Below are positions 1-8,017 of a DNA stretch of 64,000 bases, in pieces (position 1 is the first letter of the stretch; each line of letters begins with the position of its first letter). Source of the stretch: Blastocystis hominis (Eukaryota; Sar; Bigyra; Opalinata; Blastocystidae); the NCBI RefSeq assembly GCF_000151665.1, contig NW_013171819.1, forward strand, positions 372,001-436,000. Direction: 5' to 3'. Made by a program: the position numbers and the translations under genes. Below the pieces are notes generated by a model. That model had not been told where the DNA came from, made no database searches, and saw nothing but the letters and a program-made list of their open reading frames with translations.

Positions 1-1958
1 TTGACATTGCCTGTCGGTTACTACACGTTCTCCGAGTTCATCGAGGCTGTCGGTGCTGAGATGGTGAAAGTGCTTCCTCTCATATCCATGACGATCGAGA
101 ATGATCATGTTCGCTTCAATGTCCAAGCAGACGGATGGTATTTCGATCGATCCAGTGTTGACACGACGATCGATGGTTTTGGTTGGACTCCATCGGGTTC
201 AAATTGGCATCAACGGTACGCAATCTGTGCATCGAACGACCAGTGGAAGCTTCGTTCAACCCTGAAAGCGATTCCCCTCCTGATATGACGAATGATCAAG
301 GTATTGGTGGTCATGCATACATAGGATCAAACACCTTCATTGCGTATGACTGGAAAATGCGTACGAATGATAATCGGTTCCTGCTAAAGCCTCTCGCGAC
401 ATACACGATGCGCCTAGCTGATGGCTCAGTACTCGATAGTGGTGAATTCTACATAACGGACGATACGTCTACCCCGATCAAGATGAATACTCTTACAACC
501 ACATGTATTAATGAACTCAATGCTCGATATGCGAGTGCTATGGAACTACCTCCATCTCACCAGAATGCGATTGCGTGGACGGTGAATGACAATAGAGAAA
601 GCATGTCATGGACTGCGAAGGACTATGCACCAGAATTGGAATTGCATATCACATCGGATAATACAGGTGACTTGGTGTCATCGAATGGTTCTTCGATCGG
701 ACCTTGGTATTCCAAGGATAGTATATATCACACGAAAGTGTTTATCGATACGACGAATTTTATACTTGGAATACGTGGATATGGCGAAAGACCTCTCACA
801 ATCCAACGAGGTCATTATAGCGCTATTGATATCGTGAATATGATCGCTAATGTGATCAATAAGATATATGTAGATGCATCTCTCGGAGGGTACTTGGTAT
901 ATGTCATTGCAGATAATGGTGGTCGAGTACGAATGGGATGTCGAAATGGTACAGAACCACGATTCATATTGTTTTGTGATAATCCATGTTTCAAGATTAT
1001 ACCCGGACCATACGCTGAACCAGGTGGTGTGTATTTGTCTTGTTATTTCGAGTTTTATCGCAATTACTACATCAGGATGCCCGAGTTGACATCACCTTAC
1101 GAGTTTGCGATGGCAAACATCGATGGACTGAATGTGACGAATATGATCAAAGGTAGTACGTATTCCGATCGTGCTGTGTCGATCGAATTCATACAACCGA
1201 CACGTGTTACGTATGTGGGGAAGCAAAGCTTCCCCGGGGCAGCTTCGCTGCCCCACTATGTGAGGAATGATGAACTTGTTGTTCCATCATTGGCTACCTT
1301 CGTTGACTGGGAACAATCTGAGTCGTACACGGCTAACACGACGATTCGCTTCCCGTACGGAATGATGACACTGGACGAAGAGGGAAGCAGTGCTTCCCCC
1401 GAGACTGATATCACGTACACAGATGACGTTCAGACATTCACGTGGACCATACCATCACGGTTGACACAGGCTGACATGATATGGCACATGAACCAGTGTT
1501 TTGACTCGGCTACACTGAACATACGATGGAAAGCTGAGACAGATGGGTACTACATTCACGCAGACTACGTGTTCTCGTTGAGTGGTAACCTGGGAACCAT
1601 CGTTCCCGCTTCAGGATCGCAATCGCATACATGGCGTATCCCTTTCGACGATGGTGTGTACTATGCCAACTATGGTCCGATGGTTGCCGAGTATCCTGTC
1701 GATATCACGAACGGTCTATCGAACATACAGCTGTATTGCAACATCGTGAAAAGCAAGACGATACCACTGCTTGCGAATGTCCCGATGGACAGCTTGTACA
1801 AGAATTACTTCTACAAGAATCGCATGTTGGTACCATGTTCTGAATTGCTTGATCGCATCGTGTACGAACTGAAGGACGAAAATGGTGACCCGCTATCGTT
1901 CATTGGGAACGTGTACCTGCTAATCGGATTCACCGTTTCAGGAGGAAATAATAAATGA
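1..1958 (+). CDS. Fibre/vertex-like structural protein, frame-broken, 5' truncated by window
   Basis: Two reading frames together encode one long protein: frame 1 (1 to about 195) and frame 3 (about 183-1958, 591 codons from a TTG). The first part has the module motif GYYTFSEF (a PGYY-type strand and helix). The C-terminal part ends in the family's closing module (IQLYCNIV ... LYKNYFYKNRMLVP ... DENGDPLSFIGNVYLLIGF). The related gene in fragment C reads through the break point in one frame, so A carries a 2-nt gain near 190. Fragment B is broken at the same place by a 2-nt loss. A double hairpin (1217-1254) and a single hairpin (1382-1398) lie in frame. The stop overlaps the next start (ATGA). 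Role inferred: virion vertex or fibre component. Confidence 0.7.
1217..1254. repeat. Double-hairpin element 1, in frame inside fibre gene
   Basis: Two perfect hairpins lie side by side: GGGGAAGC-AAA-GCTTCCCC (1217-1235) and GGGGCAGC-TTC-GCTGCCCC (1236-1254). Fragment B lacks this segment: its sequence runs straight from TATGT to GAGG. The gain in A is 45 nt, made of 38 nt of hairpins plus 7 nt. The 7 nt before (CGTATGT) and after (ACTATGT) match at 5 of 7, as expected for a slightly decayed target-site duplication. The 45-nt gain keeps the reading frame. Confidence 0.9.
1382..1398. repeat. Single hairpin in fibre gene
   Basis: GGGAAGC-AGT-GCTTCCC, a 7-bp stem. The same spot in fragment B has only the small self-complementary core AGTGCT. 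A is 12 nt longer here, so the frame is kept. Confidence 0.75.
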
Positions 1959-2287
1959 ATCTAGTGTTCAACATTGCTCGAACGTACGAACATGAATTTA
2001 CAAGTAACAATCTCATCAAAAGCGACATGGTAATCGACAGAGTGACTATGAAGGGAGAATCGCCTGGCACCTGCCTTGTCCTTGATCGAGTGAACAACAT
2101 GCAAGAACGACGACAGTCTCCGTTGGTTGTATTGAACGAGGAATTTACGGAGAATGCACACATGAACATCGTGGTTCCCAAAAGTCGCAAATGGTCATTC
2201 TCGTTGACCGATAAGACCGGTGCAACGATTGCCCTGCCAATGCCGATTACAGTGTGCATTCACTTCCATGTTCTACACAATAAATGA
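1955..2287 (+). CDS. Small fibre-module protein (110 aa)
   Basis: The start overlaps the upstream stop (ATGA), and its own stop overlaps the next start in the same way. This suggests coupled expression in a tightly packed structural cluster. The C-terminal half (SRKWSFSLTDKTGATIALP, then ITVCIHFHVL) follows the pattern of the closing module seen in the 591- and 231-codon neighbours, so it looks like a short paralogue. Copies exist in fragment B (36197-36529, intact) and fragment C (53522, two stops). The start has the TAAATG context. No enzyme motif is visible. Virion structural role is inferred from context. Confidence 0.7.
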   Translation: MNLVFNIARTYEHEFTSNNLIKSDMVIDRVTMKGESPGTCLVLDRVNNMQERRQSPLVVLNEEFTENAHMNIVVPKSRKWSFSLTDKTGATIALPMPITVCIHFHVLHNK

Positions 2288-2979
2288 GTCATAATCGTGC
2301 ACTACCGGTAAGTGTGATTAACCACAATACAGTAATTCCGAAGAACAACGAACGATACCATGAAACGTTCAACACAGTGATCATGCCTCGTGACCTTGTG
2401 TACAAGATCACTTCGATTACATGCAAGATCGATACCACTTCTCTCTGGAACATTCGTGCAATGAATGTGGTGAAGGTTCAAATGCTGTCAGGGTTTGAAA
2501 TGGTCTACAACGTCGGTCCTGGCTACTACTCGATTACCGAGTTATGCCGTGCGATAGCCGATTCTATCCAGGTAGACGATGTTAACCGAGCATACTTGAA
2601 CAGTGACGTGGCGACCGCTGTTGACCTTAGTGGCGCACCTGATTACACGAGTATCCTCAAGTTGGAAGGTATCGTTGAGGCAGGAATGGTAGCGAGTGAA
2701 CCCTACGACATCACGAATGGCATGAGTGTGATCCGAGTCTACAGTAGTATCAATGCTCAAACATTCGGTCTCAAGAGTCCGTTGATCGATAACCTGATTC
2801 ATGTATCGATGGGACTGAACAACATGATCACCTGGGACAACCTATCGATCGATGTGATTGAACAATCGAACCTGGACTACATTGATTGGGTACTGACAGA
2901 CGCGAATGACCGTCCGATCTCCTTGAATTCGAATGTGTACATCTCATTCACGATATCTTGTTACACCAAAGTAAAGTAG
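2284..2979 (+). CDS. Fibre/vertex-like structural protein (231 aa)
   Basis: A compact two-part protein. The N-terminal strand-rich part ends in GPGYYSITELCRAIADSI, the same PGYY-helix motif as the other fibre-cluster genes. The C-terminal part (VIRVYSSI ... LSIDVIEQSNLDYIDWVL ... RPISLNSNVYISFTI) is the closing module. This alternating design is typical of uncharacterised virion proteins of Polintons and related viruses, as far as I recognise it. Copies lie at 36526 and 53844. The final codons contain CCAAAGTAAA, the recurring 3'-end word of this element, and an imperfect hairpin follows directly. Confidence 0.75.
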   Translation: MSHNRALPVSVINHNTVIPKNNERYHETFNTVIMPRDLVYKITSITCKIDTTSLWNIRAMNVVKVQMLSGFEMVYNVGPGYYSITELCRAIADSIQVDDVNRAYLNSDVATAVDLSGAPDYTSILKLEGIVEAGMVASEPYDITNGMSVIRVYSSINAQTFGLKSPLIDNLIHVSMGLNNMITWDNLSIDVIEQSNLDYIDWVLTDANDRPISLNSNVYISFTISCYTKVK

Positions 2980-3000
2980 GGGAGACGGCAAAGTCGCCCC
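2979..3000. repeat. Imperfect hairpin after fibre cluster
   Basis: GGGGAGAC, a 6-nt loop, then GTCGCCCC, with one mismatch. It begins at the stop codon of the 231-aa gene. It looks like a decayed member of the hairpin family. Confidence 0.6.
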
Positions 3001-3021
3001 ACATTGTTCCTCCCATAGTAA

Positions 3022-5358
3022 ATGGATGAATACGTTGCTACAATTCCAATCATTCGATACAAGCCACACAAAGTGAAGTCGAGAAACATGATGGACAAGA
3101 TGTTGAATCGTTATTTCGATAAAGTCGTTGAAAGTGAATTCAATCAACAGCGAATGAGGAGCGAACAATGGCGACAAAAGCGAACCTTGTTTGATTCGTA
3201 CATGAATCTCTCACCCGCTGAACGTCGCCGTGTATCCGTCTCTGACATGCGTGGATATCAAATGCAGCGAATTGACGATGAGAACGTACTGTTGTACTCA
3301 TTCGAGGACAATGTGGTCTACAATGCTAAAATTGACAATAAGTTCAACAAGATCATTGTCCAGTCTGTGAATCACAAGTTGTCTGACATGGAGAAACGAG
3401 CTATCTTTGATAATCCATTTGGATATGAACCAGTATCACCCTATCGTATCCGCTACCAGAGATCACAGGTTGGCGATGCACAAATCGTGAATATAACTGG
3501 TGATCTTGGAACTAGCATCAACGAAATGAAGAATGCTGCTGATGCCATAACGGTTGCAGCTCAACAGATGGGAGATAGTATCAACACAGTTACTCAACAG
3601 AATGCAGCGATTATCAATGATTTTGCTGGCTTGCGAGACGATGTGACAGAACAAGGTGATCCAAATCGAGATGTCCTGCTGTGGAATGACGATAATACTA
3701 CGGCATATAAAAGAGGTGTGACACACACTACGAAACGAGGTAGTACGAAATATAGAGATTTGGTAGCTGAAGGTCGCGTTGAACGTGATCGGTGGTTGAT
3801 CAAACCTGAACAACAACCTCTGAATGTGACGAATCAGATCGTACAACAGATGGATGTGAAGCCCATTATCGAGAAGTTGGATGAAGTGATTACTGTGATG
3901 AAGAGCTTTGATATTAAGGTGAACCTTGGCAATATTTATAATGCAATAGCTTATGTAGCACAACGAATCAATTTCCTGGAAGATAAGGACAAGGGTTATC
4001 CTAAGATGTTAGAATTGTTGGAAGGTGTACAAACAAAATTGACAAATACGAACGATGGAATCAAGTCGTTGAGTGATAAGTATGCTGAAGTGGCAAGAAG
4101 CATTGCAACAGGAGACGACAATTTGATCCAGAAAATTGGTGACTTGGTAAATCAACAGAAGGCTGTGATTGAGGAGAGTAATAGATATCTGCAAGGAGTC
4201 GAAGCTCGTCTCCAAGGAATTGAAAACAAACCTGATCCTCCTGCAATTGCTGATATCCAAGCATTGATTCCAACACAAAGTGAAATGCGAATTGATGGAT
4301 TGACAGAGTTCATGAAGGCGCAGTACAATGATTTCTTGAAACAATGGCTAGAGCGAAACAGCTTCATTCAGCAATTTGTATCTGCTGAGTTGGCAAAAGC
4401 ATATGATGAAATCAACAAACGGTTGGTTGAATCATTCAATACATTCACACCTTTGATTCAAAACGTGTCAAATGAGTTGCAGACTACGAATCAGAATCTG
4501 ATAGCTCTTGGTAATGCGGTTGCAGAAGAGGGAAAGGCAACTAGGAAACAACTATTGGATGGTACGAATGCTCTGGGCAACCAATATGAACAAGGACAAG
4601 CTCAAACAACCAAGTTAATCAAAGATTCTACGGGTGCAATTGTTAATCAACTCACTGACAATCAGACTCAAACTAACAACCTGTTGACAAATGTTGGTAA
4701 TGCAGTTGTTGATGGACATGCTCAAACTGGTCAGCTGATTACTACAATGAGTAATCATTTTGCTGATACTCAGCTGTCCCGGGAACAATTATATCAACAA
4801 TTGTATCAGCAGAATATGAGAGGAATCCAGAACTTAATGGATGCCATTTGGCAATCATATGAATATTTCCGGAATCAGCCACAAATTCAACCTGTGATTG
4901 TACTGGACGGTCGTCAATCTGAAAGTGTAAATGCTAGTTTCACACCTCAAGCAATCGATCAAGTGAATCGAGCTGCAGCCTTGATTGACGCGTATGAAAG
5001 TAAAGATTCTAATGACACCAAGGAAAGTTGGGAAAGCGATGATACTCGCGAAGATTTCATTGCTTTCTCAAGTTTGCTTGCTCGCAATTTCAACAATCCT
5101 GTTTTCGCTCAATTTGCAAATGACCTTGGATTCTCACGTCTCTTCAGGGCTTATCGTGATCGAAATGAAGACTCCGAACTGATGAGTTTCTTCATACGAG
5201 TAGCTAATAGTAAGGATCTAACTCTCGATTATTTGAACTACATGAAAAACAAGATCAAACGGTTTGCTGTCAATGTAGATCAACAATTCGAGCAATATCT
5301 GCAAAATACGTACAACACGATCAAGGATATGTTCATTACACAGGGTTTCAATGGCTAA
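3022..5358 (+). CDS. Large coiled-coil structural protein (778 aa)
   Basis: Long, polar, glutamine- and asparagine-rich protein with extended heptad-like stretches, roughly residues 160-600. Examples are repeated TNQNLIALGNAV, QTTKLIKDSTGAI and QTNNLLTNVGNAV segments of similar length, which suggest a repeating rod. The N-terminus is basic; the C-terminus (about 660-778) looks globular and helical. I see no signal peptide, membrane span or enzyme motif. It lies between the fibre cluster and the pVI-like precursor, so a fibre shaft, spacer or internal scaffold is plausible. The family is not recognised by name. The start is the ATG in AGTAAATGG. Confidence 0.65.
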   Translation: MDEYVATIPIIRYKPHKVKSRNMMDKMLNRYFDKVVESEFNQQRMRSEQWRQKRTLFDSYMNLSPAERRRVSVSDMRGYQMQRIDDENVLLYSFEDNVVYNAKIDNKFNKIIVQSVNHKLSDMEKRAIFDNPFGYEPVSPYRIRYQRSQVGDAQIVNITGDLGTSINEMKNAADAITVAAQQMGDSINTVTQQNAAIINDFAGLRDDVTEQGDPNRDVLLWNDDNTTAYKRGVTHTTKRGSTKYRDLVAEGRVERDRWLIKPEQQPLNVTNQIVQQMDVKPIIEKLDEVITVMKSFDIKVNLGNIYNAIAYVAQRINFLEDKDKGYPKMLELLEGVQTKLTNTNDGIKSLSDKYAEVARSIATGDDNLIQKIGDLVNQQKAVIEESNRYLQGVEARLQGIENKPDPPAIADIQALIPTQSEMRIDGLTEFMKAQYNDFLKQWLERNSFIQQFVSAELAKAYDEINKRLVESFNTFTPLIQNVSNELQTTNQNLIALGNAVAEEGKATRKQLLDGTNALGNQYEQGQAQTTKLIKDSTGAIVNQLTDNQTQTNNLLTNVGNAVVDGHAQTGQLITTMSNHFADTQLSREQLYQQLYQQNMRGIQNLMDAIWQSYEYFRNQPQIQPVIVLDGRQSESVNASFTPQAIDQVNRAAALIDAYESKDSNDTKESWESDDTREDFIAFSSLLARNFNNPVFAQFANDLGFSRLFRAYRDRNEDSELMSFFIRVANSKDLTLDYLNYMKNKIKRFAVNVDQQFEQYLQNTYNTIKDMFITQGFNG

Positions 5359-5395
5359 ATGAAGAAGGGCAATATTCTTTTCACTTTGACTTCAT

Positions 5396-5435
5396 GGAGC
5401 AGCTTCGCTGCTCCGGGGAAATCTACGATTTCCCC
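5396..5435. repeat. Double-hairpin element 2 (intergenic)
   Basis: GGAGCAGC-TTC-GCTGCTCC (5396-5414) joined to GGGGAAATC-TAC-GATTTCCCC (5415-5435). It lies between the coiled-coil gene and the pVI-like gene. The flanks ACTTCAT and ATTCAT match except for a substitution and a one-base gap, consistent with an old target duplication. Confidence 0.85.
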
Positions 5436-5443
5436 ATTCATAA

Positions 5444-6478
5444 ATGGCAATTCCATTCACTGTTGATATATCTGCCTTTTATGGCGAACCCGATTTCCGA
5501 GAACAGGATAGTGGAACGATTGTGGATCGACGCAAGACATTGAATCTACACAAGGAACTCGAAGCACCAGTAAACAACACACCAAAGAGAGCCAAGAAAC
5601 GATCACCGAAGCGAGCTCCAGCGAAAAGTGCTGGTGCCATTGGCTTCAATGGGGCGACCGTTGGTCGCCCGGGAGGCAACGCTGTTGCCTCCCCCAAGGA
5701 CACCGGTGGAGCCATTGGCTTCAACGATGTTAACTCAGGAGGAAGTTGTAAACCAGGCGGAGCACTGGCATTCAATGAAGCGCAATTGATGAACGAGCTG
5801 ACCGGACTCAAGAAAGGTGGGGCACTTGGTACTCTCGCTGCCACGATCATCCCAGCGCTCATTCAGATGGCTCCACAGATCATCTCGAGTCTCAAAGAGC
5901 TAGTGAAGGGTAAGGAGGGAGGTGCACTCAAATTCGGAGGAGCTTCTGCTGTGTTCCTCAATGGAATCAACCCTAGCGATTACGACGACGTGTTGAAGAC
6001 CATGAAAGCCATCGAACGACAAAGTAAAAACATCGAAGTCCGAGGTGGAGCCTTGTACGCCGGTTCAAGTCGTGTTGGCACGTTCTTCAAGAATGCCTGG
6101 AACAAGATCAAAGGTTGGTACGACAACAATGCCGACAAGTTAAAACCCATCACCGATATCCTGGTAAATGCTGGCACGAATGCCGCGAACAACGCGATCA
6201 ACAAGGGTGTGAACTATGTGAGCAACAAGACAGGATCGGACACCGTGAAGCAGCTCGCGAATGTGATAGGTGACATGGCAAAGGATGGCATCGCAGACGT
6301 CGCAAACCAGATTCAGGGAAAGGAAAGCAAAGCCGGCACTGGTTACGATATTTCTGACCTGGACAACGAGACACAAGCAATTGAAGTCCCGACGAAAAAA
6401 AAGAATCGCATCCTCACAGCCCTTCCACAGAACGAGAACAAGATAAAGAAGTCAGTGATTCGAAGGAGAGTGTACTGA
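5444..6478 (+). CDS. pVI/pX-like capsid precursor with GGA repeats (344 aa)
   Basis: The N-terminal third is basic (PKRAKKRSPKRAPAKS) with repeated AGAIGFN/GGAIGFN. GGA recurs throughout (PGGALAF, KKGGALG, EGGALKFGGA, RGGALYAG). These resemble the GG-X sites cut by adenain-type proteases, and such a protease is the next gene. A hydrophobic stretch (GTLAATIIPALIQMAPQIISSL) and an amphipathic segment (RVGTFFKNAWNKIKGWYDN) recall the membrane-active part of adenovirus-type pVI and its counterparts in adintoviruses. Inferred role: virion core or membrane-penetration precursor matured by the neighbouring protease. A double hairpin is inserted in frame (5652-5693), encoding a Gly/Pro/Ala-rich linker. 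The start context is ATAAATGG. Confidence 0.65.
   Translation: MAIPFTVDISAFYGEPDFREQDSGTIVDRRKTLNLHKELEAPVNNTPKRAKKRSPKRAPAKSAGAIGFNGATVGRPGGNAVASPKDTGGAIGFNDVNSGGSCKPGGALAFNEAQLMNELTGLKKGGALGTLAATIIPALIQMAPQIISSLKELVKGKEGGALKFGGASAVFLNGINPSDYDDVLKTMKAIERQSKNIEVRGGALYAGSSRVGTFFKNAWNKIKGWYDNNADKLKPITDILVNAGTNAANNAINKGVNYVSNKTGSDTVKQLANVIGDMAKDGIADVANQIQGKESKAGTGYDISDLDNETQAIEVPTKKKNRILTALPQNENKIKKSVIRRRVY
5652..5693. repeat. Double-hairpin element 3, in frame inside pVI-like gene
   Basis: GGGCGACC-GTT-GGTCGCCC (5652-5670) joined to GGGAGGCAAC-GCT-GTTGCCTCCC (5671-5693). It sits between the two AIGFN repeats and encodes a Gly/Ala/Pro-rich linker. No clear target duplication is visible. Confidence 0.85.
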
Positions 6479-6501
6479 AGAGGTTATATAAGCATGGATA
6501 C

Positions 6502-6891
6502 ATGAATGTGGATGCTGAACCAATGACTTTCGATGAAGTTCGAAAACTGGCCAAGCAACTCGAGATACCCGACTTCGATGTGATGGAATTGGACAAGTAC
6601 AAGAGACTGGCCAAGAAGTACAAAGAACCAGCGAATTGCATCATCTGGATACCCTTTGAAAACAATGGCAACCTCGGCCACTTCGTGTCTTGCTTCCGCG
6701 AACCCGATGGCACGCTGAACTACCAGGACAGCTTTGGCGAGATGAATGACTTCCCGTTGGCAGGTACGAACCGTGTGTTCCGTGTGAACAAAGTGAAATA
6801 CCAGTCGATCTTTGCCAACAACTGTGGCTACCTGGCACTCCTTCACTTGTACACGCACGACGCTGTTGACCCAGCTATCCAGAGGTTGTAG
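6502..6891 (+). CDS. Adenain-like maturation cysteine protease
   Basis: 129 aa with a recognisable His-Asp-Cys arrangement: H60 in NLGHFVSCF, D76 in NYQDSFG, Q101 and C108 in FANNCGYLALLHL. Order and spacing fit the Ulp1/adenovirus-protease family used by Polintons to mature capsid proteins. It follows the GGA-rich pVI-like precursor by 23 nt in the same direction, which fits an enzyme-substrate pair. The protein is short for the family, so it is probably a minimal core. The ATG at 6502 is the first in frame; this is one of the few genes without a TAAATG start. Hairpins begin at its stop codon. Confidence 0.85.
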   Translation: MNVDAEPMTFDEVRKLAKQLEIPDFDVMELDKYKRLAKKYKEPANCIIWIPFENNGNLGHFVSCFREPDGTLNYQDSFGEMNDFPLAGTNRVFRVNKVKYQSIFANNCGYLALLHLYTHDAVDPAIQRL

Positions 6892-6892
6892 G

Positions 6893-6938
6893 GGGAGGCA
6901 AAGCCTCCCAAGCTTCCCCGGGGGCACTACGTGTCCCC
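6893..6938. repeat. Hairpin cluster after protease gene
   Basis: GGGAGGC-AAA-GCCTCCC (6893-6909), then AAGCTTCCCC, then GGGGGCAC-TAC-GTGTCCCC (6920-6938, one G-T pair). The leftover AAGCTTCCCC in the middle looks like half of an older hairpin, so this may be a scarred nested insertion. Confidence 0.7.
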
Positions 6939-6988
6939 TTCTGTAACTATTGTACTTAAAAGAATTCAATACATAAATACAAATAGAA

Positions 6989-7981
6989 ATGAAATTCGAA
7001 GAGATTGTCTTCTACGACTACAAGATTCGTATGTGCCTTGATAATGGTATTCGCATGTACCTTGTCTCTGATCTGCTGCGACAGTACAACGAGAAGCACG
7101 GTACAAACAAGCTATTCAAGAATTACCTACGAAATCAACAAGCCCAAGAAGTGATCGAACACCTGGCAAAAACAGGTGAAAATAGTACCAAAAACGGACA
7201 ATCTACAGGTGGTCCGAATTCGGGCCACCTGTCAAACGAGGATCAAGAGGGTGAAAATAGTGCCAAAAACGGTCAATCTACAGTAGGCTCAGATCTGAGC
7301 CTACTGTCAAACGAGGGGGAAAATGGTAAGTTTGACATTTGCGACGTGATTCAGTATGTTTCACTCTCTGATTTTGGTGGTGCAAACAAGGGTTACATCA
7401 TCTGCGAAGAGTTGCTTCACGCATGCCTCATGTGGGCAGATCCTGCATTTGCCTGCGATGTGTATAGATTCCTCACTCGTCTTCGACAGGAGGACAATGA
7501 CTACCTTCGAAAGGCAAATGAAGAGCTGAGACATGCGAATGAAGAGCTGACCCATGAGAACGAAGAGATGACCCATGAGATCAAGGAATTGAAGGATCGC
7601 CGTGTGCCAAATAAAGTAGGTCAACAATGGTACTTTTTCATAACGTACATTATCGTTGAAAATGATGATAATGTGCACATCTATTCACAACATGTTAAAT
7701 CAGATAAATGGAAGAGTACATGTTCCAAAATGGATAGAGAGGGACGTGTATGTGTGTATAGAGTGAAAGACATACCGAATGGTTTCACGTTCAAAGACGA
7801 GATCGATAAAATCCTTTTAGACTTGTGTAAGAAGTATGGTGGGAAAAAGGTACGTAAGACTCATTATACGATTCCAATGGATGTATGGGAAAAAGAGAGA
7901 TTTGACATTATTCCAGAAATAGAGAAAGAAGCAAAGCAGACTCGTGTTGGCCTTGGTTGGCGAAGTGACTTGGATGGTTAG
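6989..7981 (+). CDS. KilA-N domain protein with coiled coil (330 aa)
   Basis: The N-terminal KilA-N-like DNA-binding domain is split. Its first half (residues 1-60) and second half (about 112-170, with GGANKGYIICEELLHACLMW and DPAFACDVYRFLTRLRQ) flank a low-complexity insert of two 25-residue repeats. A short coiled coil follows (NEELRHANEELTHENEEMTHEI). The C-terminal part (about 205-320) looks like a viral KilA-N/BRO companion domain but is not identified. KilA-N proteins are common in large DNA viruses and some Polintons; a regulatory or DNA-binding role is inferred. The insert contains two long palindromes (7206-7231 and 7281-7306). The stop is followed by CCCAAAGTAAA. Confidence 0.65.
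   Translation: MKFEEIVFYDYKIRMCLDNGIRMYLVSDLLRQYNEKHGTNKLFKNYLRNQQAQEVIEHLAKTGENSTKNGQSTGGPNSGHLSNEDQEGENSAKNGQSTVGSDLSLLSNEGENGKFDICDVIQYVSLSDFGGANKGYIICEELLHACLMWADPAFACDVYRFLTRLRQEDNDYLRKANEELRHANEELTHENEEMTHEIKELKDRRVPNKVGQQWYFFITYIIVENDDNVHIYSQHVKSDKWKSTCSKMDREGRVCVYRVKDIPNGFTFKDEIDKILLDLCKKYGGKKVRKTHYTIPMDVWEKERFDIIPEIEKEAKQTRVGLGWRSDLDG
7176..7310. repeat. Two 75-nt direct repeats, each holding a 26-nt palindrome
   Basis: Repeat units start at 7176 and 7251. Each has the same flanks (AAAACGG-CAATCTA before; TCAAACGAGG after) but a different palindrome at the same position. One is 7206-7231, centred on GAATTC with one wobble pair; the other is 7281-7306, perfect, centred on AGATCT. The stems differ between units at many places, while each remains self-complementary. 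The 75-nt period is 25 codons, so the frame is kept. Confidence 0.9.
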
Positions 7982-7982
7982 C

Positions 7983-8016
7983 CCAAAGTAAACATGGTCG
8001 ATCCTTTTTTACTTTG
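7983..8016. terminator. Inverted CCAAAGTAAA pair between convergent genes
   Basis: CCAAAGTAAA (about 7983-7992) faces TTTACTTTGG (about 8007-8016) between the ends of the KilA-N gene (+) and the ATPase gene (-). The same word lies at or just after the stop of several other genes in the element, reading in the gene's direction. A two-way 3'-end signal is inferred. Confidence 0.5.
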
Positions 8017-8017
8017 G

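Noticed and set aside
7206-7306. Palindromes centred on GAATTC and AGATCT as cloning artefacts
   Set aside because: They lie in frame within matching 75-nt repeats of a viral gene and show no vector sequence.
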